Assembly (NCBI GenBank): GCA_947630625.1
Contig: CANRIL010000023.1
Span: forward strand, 1-42,185
Length of the DNA stretch: 42,185 bases
Reading direction: 5' to 3'
Source: an uncultured Clostridia bacterium
GTDB lineage: Bacteria; Bacillota; Clostridia; Oscillospirales; CAG-272
This document shows, in pieces, positions 26,396 to 35,424 of this stretch (its first letter is position 1; each line of letters opens with the position of its first letter). The notes below the pieces were generated by a model. It was not told the DNA's origin and searched no databases. It saw only the letters and a list, made by a program, of their open reading frames with translations. A program made the translations under genes and the position numbers.

Positions 26396-26761
26396 ATGAT
26401 CGAATTTATAATAGCGCTTATATGCGCCGCGCTGTCGGGGATGGGAGTCGGCGGCGGGGGACTGCTTCTCATATATCTGACGCTTGCGACAGAGGCGGGG
26501 CAGCGGCAGGCGCAGCTATATAACCTCATATTTTTCATCGCCGCGTCGTCGTCGGCGCTTTTGTTTCACGTTGAGCGGCGGAAGATAGACCCGGCTGTCG
26601 CCGGGCTGATCGCGCTCGGGGGCATTCCAGGCGCCGTTCTCGGCAGCGTTTTATCGCGAGCCGCCGGGGAATCGGCGCTCGGGATTATCCTCGGCGCGTT
26701 CCTGTTTGTCTCGGGCGCGGTCTCATTTTTCGGCAAAAGCGAGAATAAAGCCCGAAAATAA
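26396..26761 (+). CDS. TauE/SafE (TSUP) half-transporter, second gene
   Basis: A 121-aa membrane protein with about four helices and the TSUP signature GMGVGGGGLLLIYL near residues 14-27, then the second motif GGIPGAVLGSVL. It starts at the ATG at 26396, preceded by GAGGGG. It is the partner of the 134-aa gene upstream. The separation looks like a normal two-gene arrangement, since both have their own start and ribosome site and complete topology, rather than one broken gene. Confidence 0.83.
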   Translation: MIEFIIALICAALSGMGVGGGGLLLIYLTLATEAGQRQAQLYNLIFFIAASSSALLFHVERRKIDPAVAGLIALGGIPGAVLGSVLSRAAGESALGIILGAFLFVSGAVSFFGKSENKARK

Positions 26762-26796
26762 TTTCGACGCGGCGGATAAAATTGTTAAAACTCATA

Positions 26797-26825
26797 TTTA
26801 CAAAGGCGTTTTTTCGTGATATAAT
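26797..26825 (+). promoter_or_regulatory. rpsO promoter
   Basis: TTTACA (26797-26802), 17 bp, TATAAT (26820-26825). It leaves a leader of about 95 nt before the rpsO start; in many bacteria the rpsO leader binds S15 for feedback control. I could not confirm a specific S15 motif here. Confidence 0.8.
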
Positions 26826-26928
26826 AATTCTGCTTTCGGCTCGGTATGCGGATAAAGGGCCCTTCATACGGGCGGATCACCCACCGCACGCTGAGACGTT
26901 TGCAATAAAATTTTTTTGAGGTGAAAAC

Positions 26929-27198
26929 ATGGCAATCACGAAGGAAGAAAAGCAGCAGATCATCGAGCAGTATGCGATTCACGAGGGCGACACGGGAAGC
27001 CCGGAGGTCCAGATCGCGCTCCTTACGGCAAGGATCAACCAGCTCACCGAGCACCTGAAGACGAACAAGAAGGACCACCACAGCCGCAGAGGGCTGCTCA
27101 AGATGGTCGGTCATCGCCGCAATCTGCTCGGCTATCTGCAGAAGATCGACATCGAGCGTTACCGCGCGATAGTTGACCGTCTCGGCATCAGAAAGTAA
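26929..27198 (+). CDS. rpsO: 30S ribosomal protein S15
   Basis: An 89-aa S15 protein, the standard length, with hallmark segments [35 protein letters not shown] and [13 protein letters not shown]15 binds the central domain of 16S rRNA early in 30S assembly. GAGGTG lies seven bases upstream of the ATG. The neighbouring pnp gene 187 bp downstream gives the classical rpsO-pnp arrangement. Confidence 0.99.
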   Translation: MAITKEEKQQIIEQYAIHEGDTGSPEVQIALLTARINQLTEHLKTNKKDHHSRRGLLKMVGHRRNLLGYLQKIDIERYRAIVDRLGIRK

Positions 27199-27210
27199 TT
27201 GATGTCCGCT

Positions 27211-27246
27211 ATGGGCTGCCGCATGCCGACCGGCGCGGCAGCCCAT
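27211..27246 (+). terminator. Hairpin between rpsO and pnp
   Basis: Perfect 12-bp arms atgggctgccgc (27211-27222) and gcggcagcccat (27235-27246), followed by taataaaa rather than a U-run. It may be a leaky terminator or a processing site that protects the rpsO mRNA. A second, GC-rich hairpin (27312-27346) sits in the pnp leader. Confidence 0.6.
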
Positions 27247-27385
27247 TAATAAAACGCAAAAACACAAACAGGGAATACGCCCACCGGGGTAGCATTTACA
27301 GAAGCGCACGACGCCGCGCGTTTCCGTAAGTGTTATCCGTGCGGCGCGTTTCCGTTTGAAATACGAAAAACGAAAGGGTCAAGAA

Positions 27386-29476
27386 ATGTTTGAAAACCAC
27401 AGAGTATTCGAAACGGAATACGCCGGCCGTCCGCTTAAGGTAGAGGTCGGCAAGGTGGCGGGTCTTGCGAACGGCTCCTGCCTCATCTCCTACGGTGAGA
27501 CGACTGTTCTCGCATGCGCCACCGCGTCTGAAAAGCCGCGCGACGGAATTGATTTTCTGCCGCTGTCGGTCGATTTTGAAGAGCGCCTTTATGCCGCTGG
27601 AAAGATCCCCGGCGCGTTCCTGCGCCGCGAGGGCAGACCTTCCGAAAAGGCCGTCCTCACAGCCCGCGTGATCGACAGACCGATCCGCCCGCTCTTCCCG
27701 AAGGACCTGCGCAACGATGTCGTCCTCTCGATGACGGTCATGTCCGTAGACCCGGACTGCTCGCCCGAGATCACCGCGATGCTCGGCGCGTCTATCGCGC
27801 TCTCGATCTCCGATATCCCGTGGAACGGGCCGATCTCCGGCGCGTTTATCGGAATGGTGGGCGGCGTTCCCGTCGTCAACCCGACGGCGGCGCAGCGCGC
27901 GGAAAGCACGCTTGAGCTGACCGTCGCCTCCAGCGCGAAGAAGGTCGTCATGATCGAGGCGGGCGCGAAGGAAGTTTCCGACGCCAATATGTTCACCGCC
28001 ATCATGCTCGGTCACGAGGAAAACTGCAAAATTTTGCAATTCATAGACCACATCGTCGCCGAAGTCGGAAAGCCGAAATTCGAGTATCCTTCATGCGAGC
28101 TCGATCACGACATGTTTGACAAGGTGTTCGATTTCTGCGAAAAGGATGTAATGTTCGCGCTCGACACGCCGGACAAGAACGTCCGCGACGAGCGCATGGT
28201 CCCGATAAAGGACGCCATCATCGAGAAGTTCTCCGAGGAATATCCGGAGATCGCCGATCAGATGGAGGAGCTCGTATATAAAATCCAGAAGAAGATCGTC
28301 CGCCGCTGGCTGCTCGAGGACGGCAAGCGCGTTGACGGCCGCCGCCTTGACGAGATCAGACCGCTCGCTGCCGAGGCGGGCGTGCTCCCGCGAGTCCACG
28401 GAAGCGGACTTTTCACGCGCGGTCAGACTCAGGTCATGTCGATCTGCACGCTCGGCTCGCTTGAAGAATCGCAGGAGCTTGACGGCATAGACGAGCAGAC
28501 CTCAAAGCGCTATATGCACCACTACAACATGCCCGGCTATTCGACGGGCGAAGCAAAGGCTTCGCGCAGCCCCGGCCGCCGCGAGATCGGTCACGGCGCG
28601 CTCGCCGAGAGATCGCTTTTGCCGGTGCTCCCGTCGGTTGAGGAATTCCCTTACGCGATCCGTGTCGTCTCCGAGGTCGTTTCCTCGAACGGTTCAACGT
28701 CGCAGGGCTCCGTTTGCGGCTCGACCCTCGCGCTCATGGACGCGGGCGTTCCGATAAAGGCTCCCGTTGCCGGCATTTCATGCGGACTCATCACAGAGGG
28801 CGACCGCTGGATGACGATGATCGACATTCAGGGACTTGAAGACTTTTACGGCGACATGGACTTTAAGGTCGCCGGAACGCACAAGGGCATCACATCCATT
28901 CAGATGGACCTCAAGATAGACGGACTTACGCCTGAGATCATCAAGGAAGCGCTCGCGGTCACGCATCGCGGCAGAGATTATATCATCGACGAGGTGCTTC
29001 TCAAGGCGATCCCCGCGCCGCGTCCGGATGTTTCTCCCTACGCGCCGAAGACGATCACGATGCACATCAAGGTCGACAAGATACGCGAGGTCATCGGAAC
29101 GGGCGGAAAGGTCGTCCAGAAGATCGTTGCGGATACGGGCGCGAAGATAGACATCGAAGAGGACGGCACGATATACATCGCCGCCGTCAACCGCGACGCC
29201 GCGTATGAGGCGAAGAAGATAATCGAGGGCATCGTGTTTGAGCCCGAGGTCGGCGCGATATATACAGGCCGCGTCACCCGCATAATCCCGATCGGAGCGT
29301 TCGTAGAGTTCGCTCCCGGCAAGGAGGGCATGGTGCACATCAAGGACCTCGAAAACAAGCGCACCGAAAAGGTAGAGGATGTCTGCCAGGTCGGCGACAT
29401 GATGACGGTCAAGTTCCTCGGAACGGACGAGCGCGGAAGACTCAATCTCTCCCGCAAGGCTTGCCTTGAGGACTGA
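27386..29476 (+). CDS. pnp: Polyribonucleotide nucleotidyltransferase (PNPase)
   Basis: A 696-aa 3'-5' phosphorolytic exoribonuclease. Two RNase PH domains flank a helical linker: the first opens with GRPLKVEVGKVAGLANGS, the second (from about 310) with SRSPGRREIGHGALAERSL and contains the active-site GLEDFYGDMDFKVAGT. A KH domain (about 545-610, VIGTGGKVVQKI) and an S1 domain (about 620-690, GAIYTGRVTRIIPIGAFVEF) follow. Length and order are canonical. GAAAGGG lies five bases before the ATG at 27386. An upstream in-frame ATG at 27356 is rejected for lack of a ribosome site. Confidence 0.98.
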   Translation: MFENHRVFETEYAGRPLKVEVGKVAGLANGSCLISYGETTVLACATASEKPRDGIDFLPLSVDFEERLYAAGKIPGAFLRREGRPSEKAVLTARVIDRPIRPLFPKDLRNDVVLSMTVMSVDPDCSPEITAMLGASIALSISDIPWNGPISGAFIGMVGGVPVVNPTAAQRAESTLELTVASSAKKVVMIEAGAKEVSDANMFTAIMLGHEENCKILQFIDHIVAEVGKPKFEYPSCELDHDMFDKVFDFCEKDVMFALDTPDKNVRDERMVPIKDAIIEKFSEEYPEIADQMEELVYKIQKKIVRRWLLEDGKRVDGRRLDEIRPLAAEAGVLPRVHGSGLFTRGQTQVMSICTLGSLEESQELDGIDEQTSKRYMHHYNMPGYSTGEAKASRSPGRREIGHGALAERSLLPVLPSVEEFPYAIRVVSEVVSSNGSTSQGSVCGSTLALMDAGVPIKAPVAGISCGLITEGDRWMTMIDIQGLEDFYGDMDFKVAGTHKGITSIQMDLKIDGLTPEIIKEALAVTHRGRDYIIDEVLLKAIPAPRPDVSPYAPKTITMHIKVDKIREVIGTGGKVVQKIVADTGAKIDIEEDGTIYIAAVNRDAAYEAKKIIEGIVFEPEVGAIYTGRVTRIIPIGAFVEFAPGKEGMVHIKDLENKRTEKVEDVCQVGDMMTVKFLGTDERGRLNLSRKACLED

Positions 29477-29529
29477 TCAATTAAATAATACAGGCTGTCA
29501 GCCTTAAGCGCACGTTACAGTGCAGCTCG

Positions 29530-29560
29530 GAATGTGCGCCCTATGGGCGCACATTCTCTA
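29530..29560 (+). terminator. Terminator after pnp
   Basis: Perfect 12-bp arms gaatgtgcgccc (29530-29541) and gggcgcacattc (29545-29556) with a three-base loop, followed by tctatta. The stem is strong but the U-tract is weak. Confidence 0.7.
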
Positions 29561-29618
29561 TTATAAGCGACGGCGGCACACAGACGATGACCGCCTAAAA
29601 TCAGTACGTGGAGGCGGC

Positions 29619-30614
29619 ATGAAAAGACGCGTTTCGAGATATAATGACAGGATCGGTCCGGAGCTTTCCTCCGGCATGACCGTTTTGACGGTTTTTCTCG
29701 CCGCGGTCGTCATTTTGTGCGTTTACTTCGCCTGCAATCTGGAGCCGCTTCGAGTGCCGGGAGACGAAACGGATATTGGGACCGGATATTTTGCCGATCT
29801 GCCCGAAGAAACCGAGAAGCCGCCGCTGATCCCGGAGGAGCTGACCGAAAAGGTGAAGGTGCCGGACGGCGACTTTGTAAAGGGGTATCTGATCCTCGTC
29901 AACACTGCTCATGAATACACGTTCGGGAACGAGGACATAGTCGCCCTTTATCATAACGAAGACAAGAGCGGCAGCTACGGGCTCGCGACATCGGATATCT
30001 CGTGCGAGCGGTCGGTACTTTCGCATTTGAACGAATTCCTTGACGCTTACGGGGCGGCGACGCAGGACGACAAGGTTATAATCAACAGCGGATACAGAGA
30101 TTACGAAGCGCAGCAAAAAATACTCGACGACCGCATCGCAAGCGACGGCGAGGAGGAGGCGTACAAGTACGTCGCCCTGCCGGGACAGAGCGAACATCAC
30201 ACGGGACTCGGACTCGACATCGCTTCATACGGTGAAAATTACGACAGCATGTGGCTGACGGAGAACTGCTGGCATTTCGGATTCATTCAGCGCTACCGCG
30301 CCGACAAGGTCGCGATCACGGGAATTTCGTCCGAATACTGGCATTACAGATACGTCGGTCAGCCGCACGCCGAGATAATGATGAATGAGAATCTGTGCCT
30401 TGAGGAGTATATCGAACTTATCCGTTCTTACACATACGAGTCGCCGTATGAATATACGACACAGAGCGGCGTGCGTTATATGATATATCATGCAGTGTCC
30501 AGCAAAGACGGCGAAACTGTTCTGAGCGTGCCGCGCGGTTCGGAATACACGGTTTCGGGCGACAATATAGACGGATTCATAATTGCCGCCGTAATGCCCG
30601 CGGAGGTGGAATAA
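29619..30614 (+). CDS. VanY-type D-alanyl-D-alanine carboxypeptidase (M15)
   Basis: A 331-aa membrane-anchored peptidase acting on peptidoglycan stem peptides outside the cell. One N-terminal transmembrane helix (about 20-39) is followed by a Pro/Glu-rich linker and the M15B domain. Zinc ligands are His193 and Asp200 in SEHHTGLGLD and His242 in SEYWHYRYVG, with the expected spacing. SGYRDYEAQQ (about 157-166) is the usual substrate-binding segment. GGAGG precedes the ATG at 29619. The stop codon overlaps the next gene's ATG (TAATG), so the lipoprotein downstream is translationally coupled. Confidence 0.92.
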   Translation: MKRRVSRYNDRIGPELSSGMTVLTVFLAAVVILCVYFACNLEPLRVPGDETDIGTGYFADLPEETEKPPLIPEELTEKVKVPDGDFVKGYLILVNTAHEYTFGNEDIVALYHNEDKSGSYGLATSDISCERSVLSHLNEFLDAYGAATQDDKVIINSGYRDYEAQQKILDDRIASDGEEEAYKYVALPGQSEHHTGLGLDIASYGENYDSMWLTENCWHFGFIQRYRADKVAITGISSEYWHYRYVGQPHAEIMMNENLCLEEYIELIRSYTYESPYEYTTQSGVRYMIYHAVSSKDGETVLSVPRGSEYTVSGDNIDGFIIAAVMPAEVE

Positions 30615-32110
30615 TGATTGGGAAATATAAACAGCTCGCTTTGCGTGTGATCTGCGCCGCGCTTGTGACGGCGCTGGTCATAATGATGTCGTCGTGCTCG
30701 ATAATCAAAATAAACTATGATAAATTCGGCGGCGGCGACAAAACGCGCGAACCGGAAGAGAGCGAGACGGTGCGCGATGCTCGGCCGACCGACCGCGCCG
30801 ACAGCGAGACTGCGTTCGTACCGCCGAATGAATATGAATATACGGGCAAGGAAACGGCAAAAAACATGCTCTCGACGGTCGATTACGATTTCGGCGACAA
30901 GAGCGTCATAATCCGCTCGACAGACGAAGGCGGGCTTCGAAGACTTACATCGTTTTCCGAGGACGACACGGATTCATATTCGATCGCGCTTTACGAGCGT
31001 TTCCGCATGGTAGAAGAGGCGCTCGGCTGTAAGCTCAACGGCTCGGCAACGACGCTTGACGAGATGAAGGCAGATCTGCGCGCCGCGGTCAAGAGCGACA
31101 AATATTACGCTGACCTTCTGCTTTTGACGGGCGAAGACATGACGGTGCTCGCCAAGGAGGGGCTGCTTTTGAGCCTTTATTCGCTGCCGTTTTTTGACCT
31201 CGACCTCGAATATTTTCACCCGGCGACGATTGAGCTCGCGGCGGGAAATGACGCATACGGCGTCGTTTCCGGGGCGACGATAGACCCCGACACCATACCG
31301 TGCGTGTTCTATAACGTCAAAAAAGTCAATGGAAGTCCGGAAGAGCTCGTTCGCTCCGGGGACTGGACATGGAATGAAATGATGTCCCTCGCCGGCGGTG
31401 GCGGGATATCTTTTACCGTAGACGGCGAGGAGTCCCCGGATGAGGACGATGGGATCGAAAGAGCCGGTGAGCTTGCTGCTGCCGCGGCAGGGCTGCGCTT
31501 TGTTTCAAACGAACGCGGGAAGACACCGAAGGTGACACTGCCAGACGAAATAATGTCGGCGGTCGACGTGTGCCGCGCGCTGTTTGAAGGCGGCGGCGCC
31601 CGAGCCGCTGCCGGCGTTTCCGGATTTGCGTCGGGAGAGGGTGCCTTCTGCGTCGGCAAGCTCGGGAACATGGAGAGCCTTGCCGAATCAGATGTCGTAT
31701 GGGGCGTTTTGCCGATACCGAAGGTGACGGGCGATGAGGAATCGTACCGCTGTCTTGTGACCGAGCCCGCGCTTTATATGACGGTGCCCGTCAACACGAC
31801 GGACGCTCCCGGCGCGTCCGCGCTTCTGCGCGCGTTCGCGGCGTCGTCATACGCCTTTGTGCGCGACGCGTATGAAGAATATCACATGTATAATACTGTC
31901 AGGATCGAGTCGGCGGTAGATATGATCGGCGTCGTGATCGACTCCGCATGCTTTGATTTCGCGCATGTGTACGGCTCGGCGGGCGATATTGCGGAGGCGA
32001 CGTACGGTCTTATCGCCGAGGCGGTAGGCGGCGGGGACGCCGAAAAACTGTTCAGCCGCCGTTCCCGCGCGGCTGACAACGCGCTTGCCGGACTTTTCCC
32101 GGTGAAATAA
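30614..32110 (+). CDS. Lipoprotein resembling extracellular solute-binding proteins
   Basis: A 498-aa lipoprotein with a signal peptide and lipobox MSSC (Cys at about residue 28). After an acidic linker, the fold resembles a family 1 solute-binding protein: DLLLLTGEDMTVLAKEGLLL (about 165-184), then IPCVFYNVKKVNGSPEELVRSGDWTWNEM (about 228-256), which is the usual 'empty-out' segment of such proteins, and VVWGVLPIPKVTGDEES (about 361-377). No ABC permease or ATPase is nearby. It is coupled to the VanY-type peptidase, so it may be an envelope sensor or orphan binding protein. Confidence 0.75.
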   Translation: MIGKYKQLALRVICAALVTALVIMMSSCSIIKINYDKFGGGDKTREPEESETVRDARPTDRADSETAFVPPNEYEYTGKETAKNMLSTVDYDFGDKSVIIRSTDEGGLRRLTSFSEDDTDSYSIALYERFRMVEEALGCKLNGSATTLDEMKADLRAAVKSDKYYADLLLLTGEDMTVLAKEGLLLSLYSLPFFDLDLEYFHPATIELAAGNDAYGVVSGATIDPDTIPCVFYNVKKVNGSPEELVRSGDWTWNEMMSLAGGGGISFTVDGEESPDEDDGIERAGELAAAAAGLRFVSNERGKTPKVTLPDEIMSAVDVCRALFEGGGARAAAGVSGFASGEGAFCVGKLGNMESLAESDVVWGVLPIPKVTGDEESYRCLVTEPALYMTVPVNTTDAPGASALLRAFAASSYAFVRDAYEEYHMYNTVRIESAVDMIGVVIDSACFDFAHVYGSAGDIAEATYGLIAEAVGGGDAEKLFSRRSRAADNALAGLFPVK

Positions 32111-32111
32111 T

Positions 32112-32161
32112 AAAAAGGCTCCCGCCGCCCGGCGGACAAATTTCACGGGCGAACGGGAGCC
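32112..32161 (-). terminator. Terminator with U-tract on the minus strand
   Basis: Arms ggctcccg (32117-32124) and cgggagcc (32154-32161). On the minus strand the stem is followed by TTTTTATTATTT; the plus strand has no U-run. It can end a long radC transcript and may also help end the plus-strand lipoprotein mRNA. Confidence 0.6.
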
Positions 32162-32198
32162 GCGCTGTCATATATAGGTTCGGCGGCGCGGTTTTTAT

Positions 32199-32386
32199 AT
32201 TGTGTGGTGGAGGCTTCTCGCTATCTTTGGTGAGAGGGATATTGCGGGCGTGAGTCTGTCTCTTTTTCGTCCTCATGACCTCCGGCGAGGGGGAAAGGCG
32301 CGGATCAAAATATTGCACGGGGGAGGATGTCTTTTTCCGCTCTTGTGACCTTCGGGGAGGAAAGGCACTGATAAAAAATTGCGTGT
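32199..32386. repeat. Degenerate intergenic tandem repeat (about 70-bp units)
   Basis: Two imperfect units run 32241-32311 and 32312-32379, each starting attgc and containing a gtct..tttttc block, a tgacct.cgg block, gag..gaaaggc and a run of A. A third, shorter copy (attgtgtggtggaggcttctcg...) precedes them at about 32199-32240, and the start of another (attgcgtgttgcg) follows. No open reading frame explains it. It lies between radC and the terminator. Confidence 0.55.
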
Positions 32387-32397
32387 TGCGCGACCGC

Positions 32398-33114
32398 TCA
32401 GTGCGAATAATAGTATTCAAGGTCGCTGTCGTCGCATGATTGCGCGAGATATCCGAGATGAGTTGACAGCACGGGCGTATATTTGTCGCCCACGAAGACG
32501 AAGTGTTCGAGCAGCCGAACGTCGATCAGTTCAAGCGCCTGGAAAATAGCGCGCGTCGAATTTATGTCTACCGAGGACGCGAGGGCGACCCCGCCCGGAT
32601 GATTGTGCGCGATGACGACCATCGAGGCGCGCGTTGAAATAGTGCGCTCGATTATGGTGCGCACGTTGAAATGCGCGGAGTTGATGGAGCCCTTGAACAG
32701 AAGCTCGCACCCGATCACATCAAACGAGGCGTCAAGGAACATTATAAATACGTTTTCGTCCGTGCGCCCGGTGAAGTAAGGCCTCATAAATTCGGCGGAC
32801 AGCATCAGCCCTTTGCAGTTTGTGCCGATCGTGCGCTTGTCGAGCATATAGCGGCGGGCTACCTGCGGGATCAGCTTTAAGAGCACGGCGGAATTTTCGC
32901 CGATACCGTCAACGGTCAGAAGCTCGTTTATATCGGCGTCAAAGACGGACGCGACTCCGCCGAAGCGGTCTATCAGCCTGTGTGCGATCTCGTTCGTGTC
33001 CTGGCGGGGGATAGAATAGAAAAGCAGAAATTCAAGAACATTGTGCGGTTCAAAACTGTCAAGACCTTCCGCAAGAAAACGGGCGCGGACGCGCCTTCTG
33101 TGATCCTCGTGCAT
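32398..33114 (-). CDS. radC: RadC/JAMM-domain protein
   Basis: A 238-aa RadC family protein. The N-terminal helix-hairpin-helix (INELLTVDGIGENSAVLLK) is followed by a JAB1/MPN metalloprotease-like domain with the full JAMM motif: HNHPGG, ten residues, then Asp (SSVD). The family name reflects an old repair link; its real activity is unclear. The start is the ATG at 33114 with GAGGT upstream; the frame remains open further but overlaps the promoter region. Promoter candidate at 33159-33187. Confidence 0.9.
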   Translation of the reverse strand: MHEDHRRRVRARFLAEGLDSFEPHNVLEFLLFYSIPRQDTNEIAHRLIDRFGGVASVFDADINELLTVDGIGENSAVLLKLIPQVARRYMLDKRTIGTNCKGLMLSAEFMRPYFTGRTDENVFIMFLDASFDVIGCELLFKGSINSAHFNVRTIIERTISTRASMVVIAHNHPGGVALASSVDINSTRAIFQALELIDVRLLEHFVFVGDKYTPVLSTHLGYLAQSCDDSDLEYYYSH

Positions 33115-33158
33115 TATGATACCTCGCGTAAAATTTCCAAAATGATTATCCGCACGTA

Positions 33159-33187
33159 ATTTTACCATACAGATCGACGGAATACAA
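33159..33187 (-). promoter_or_regulatory. radC promoter
   Basis: On the minus strand, TTGTAT (33182-33187), 17 bp, TAAAAT (33159-33164), about 45 bp before the radC start. Confidence 0.55.
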
Positions 33188-33207
33188 GCAAGGAACGAAA
33201 AAAATAG

Positions 33208-33232
33208 TTTTCCGCCGGAAAATATTTTCCGG
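33208..33232 (+). promoter_or_regulatory. Three-half-site palindromic operator upstream of the GH35 gene
   Basis: A perfect 18-bp palindrome CCGGAAAATATTTTCCGG (33215-33232) overlaps a second dyad TTTTCCG-C-CGGAAAA (33208-33222), so three half-sites alternate in 25 bp. It ends 29 bases before the GH35 start. It is likely a repressor or activator site for the glycosidase; it could alternatively act as an RNA hairpin. Confidence 0.6.
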
Positions 33233-33261
33233 TAATTATCAAATGAAAGGCGGGATAGATT

Positions 33262-35370
33262 ATGGTATACACTTTTGAAAAGTATAATAAGCCCACGGTC
33301 AAAGAAAAGCACTTAAAACTCGGCGGCACCTCACCCGATCACCGAAACATCTCCGTCACGAGCAGCTGCATCATGCGCGATCATGACCCGTGGATAGGCG
33401 TTATGGGCGAATTCCATTTTTCGCGGTGCGAGCGGTCGAGGTGGCACCGTGAGCTCTGCATCATGAAGGCGGGCGGCGTCAGCATCGTGTCGACGTATCT
33501 TTTTTGGATCTATCATGAGGAGAAGAAGGGCGAATTCGACTTCACCGGGGACCGCGATATCCGCGCGTTCGTGCTTGAGGCCGCCCGCGTCGGGCTTGAG
33601 GTAGTTCTCAGGATAGGCCCGTGGGCGCACGGCGAGTGCCGCAACGGCGGCTTCCCGGACTGGCTCTGCGAGACAGGGTGGGAGCTGCGGCGAGACGACC
33701 CGCGTTACCTTGCGTGCGTATATGACTGGTATCAGATGATATATAACGAGGTGAACGGACTGTTTTATAAAGACGGCGGCCCCATAATCGGGATACAGCT
33801 TGAAAATGAGCTTGTCAACGATGCCCGGCACCTTTTGTCGCTTAAGCGCATTGCGGAAAAGATCGGCTTCCGCGTCCCGCTATGGACCGTGACCGGCTGG
33901 AATAGCAGATACGGGGCGAAAATCCCGCTCGGCGAGGTGCTGCCCGTATTTGGCGGATATCCGGATGCCCCTTGGGCAAAGGGCAAATCCCCGCTCCCGC
34001 CGTCGCCGAATTTCGCGTTCTGCCGCGTGCCGAACGACACCGCCATCGGCAGCGACGTTGTCTCCGCGACGCCGGAGAGGGTGTCGGAAATGCGAGACCG
34101 GGACGGCTGGCGGCTGCCGTATGAGGATTACCCGTTTGCGACGTGCGAGCTCGGCGGCGGAATTGAGGTGACGCATCACCGCCGCCCGATAATAGACCCG
34201 CTCGACATATACGCGCTCTCGCTCGTCAAGCTCGGTTCGGGCAACAACCTTATCGGATATTACATGTATCACGGCGGGACGAACAAGATAGGCAGGTACT
34301 CGACGCTGAACGAGTCGCGCGCGACCGGGTATCCGAACGATTACGCGATATTGTCTTACGATTTTCAGGCTCCGATATCGGAATTCGGCGAGATCCGCCC
34401 CCATTACGGAATGCTCAATATGCTGCATCTGTTCGTTGAGGACTTCGGGGACGTGTTGGCTCCGATGACGCCTGTCGGCAGCAGGTACGCGGTCGCCGCG
34501 GACGACGCCGTCAGCCTCAGGTACGCGATGCGGACGGACGGGAAGGGCGGTTTCATCTTCGTCAACAGGCACGTGCGCGGACTTAAAACGGAGGACATTG
34601 AAAACGTCGAATTCGAGGCTATGGGAGTGCGGTTCCCGCCCGTTACGGTCAGGGCGGATCAGGCGTTTTTCTTCCCGTTCCGGATGAGCCTCGGATATAA
34701 GGTGACGCTCGAATATGCGACGGCGCAGCCGCTCTGCCGCACTGGGAAAACGTATTTCTTCGCCGCGATACCGGGAATCGTGCCGGAATATAAATTCAGC
34801 GACGGCGCATCGCACACGGTCACAAAGAGCGGCGCCGATATCGCCGTTATAAAAACGGGGGAAACCGATGTACGCATAATAACGCTGCCGTGGAAGGAGG
34901 CGTGCTTCCTTCGCCGGATACGTGCCGGAGGCGCTTACCGGCTCGTGATAGGCGAGGGATGCAATATATACGGCGACAACGAAGTTCTGACTGCCGACAG
35001 GGAATGGGACTTCGCATATCGCGAATGGTGCGTGGACAAATTCGTGCGCCGCTCCGAGTCGTATGAAATAAAGCTGGCGACGCTCACGAAAGAGCCGGTC
35101 AAAGAACCATTCCCGCCGAAATATGCGGAGGAACTTTCAATCGGGGGCAGCCGCGCCGTCACATGGTTCAGGCTTGAAGTCGACAGCCCGAACGGCATGG
35201 TTGAAATCGACGACGAATGCGACGCCGCGCAGATCTACGCGGACGGCGAGCTTGTTGCCGATCAGTATTACATAGGCGTGCCGTGGCGCGTACCGGCGCG
35301 GATGTTATATGGGCGCGAATGTTATCTCTGCTTCTCCGAGCTGCGTGACGATTTTTACCGCGAGTTCTGA
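33262..35370 (+). CDS. GH35 beta-galactosidase-like glycoside hydrolase
   Basis: A 702-aa family 35 enzyme. The N-terminal TIM barrel (about 35-380) has WIGVMGEFHFSRC, VVLRIGPWAHGECRNGGFPDWL, the acid/base region IGIQLENEL (Glu183) and the nucleophile region FATCELGGG (Glu296). Beta-rich domains with a jelly roll follow to the C-terminus. GYYMYHGGTN (about 325-334) is also typical of the family. No signal peptide is seen, so it acts inside the cell on imported galactosides. The ATG at 33262 follows AAAGGCGGG. An operator-like palindrome lies just upstream. It stands alone and divergent from radC. Confidence 0.92.
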   Translation: MVYTFEKYNKPTVKEKHLKLGGTSPDHRNISVTSSCIMRDHDPWIGVMGEFHFSRCERSRWHRELCIMKAGGVSIVSTYLFWIYHEEKKGEFDFTGDRDIRAFVLEAARVGLEVVLRIGPWAHGECRNGGFPDWLCETGWELRRDDPRYLACVYDWYQMIYNEVNGLFYKDGGPIIGIQLENELVNDARHLLSLKRIAEKIGFRVPLWTVTGWNSRYGAKIPLGEVLPVFGGYPDAPWAKGKSPLPPSPNFAFCRVPNDTAIGSDVVSATPERVSEMRDRDGWRLPYEDYPFATCELGGGIEVTHHRRPIIDPLDIYALSLVKLGSGNNLIGYYMYHGGTNKIGRYSTLNESRATGYPNDYAILSYDFQAPISEFGEIRPHYGMLNMLHLFVEDFGDVLAPMTPVGSRYAVAADDAVSLRYAMRTDGKGGFIFVNRHVRGLKTEDIENVEFEAMGVRFPPVTVRADQAFFFPFRMSLGYKVTLEYATAQPLCRTGKTYFFAAIPGIVPEYKFSDGASHTVTKSGADIAVIKTGETDVRIITLPWKEACFLRRIRAGGAYRLVIGEGCNIYGDNEVLTADREWDFAYREWCVDKFVRRSESYEIKLATLTKEPVKEPFPPKYAEELSIGGSRAVTWFRLEVDSPNGMVEIDDECDAAQIYADGELVADQYYIGVPWRVPARMLYGRECYLCFSELRDDFYREF

Positions 35371-35391
35371 CCGGCATTATTGAAATTTGCG

Positions 35392-35420
35392 TTTTTGATT
35401 TATAAAATATAAATCAAAAA
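35392..35420 (+). promoter_or_regulatory. AT-rich inverted repeat adjoining a promoter
   Basis: Perfect 12-bp arms tttttgatttat (35392-35403) and ataaatcaaaaa (35409-35420) with a five-base centre end four bases before the -35 at 35425. The position fits an activator site; it might also serve as a weak terminator for the GH35 gene. Confidence 0.5.
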
Positions 35421-35424
35421 TCAG

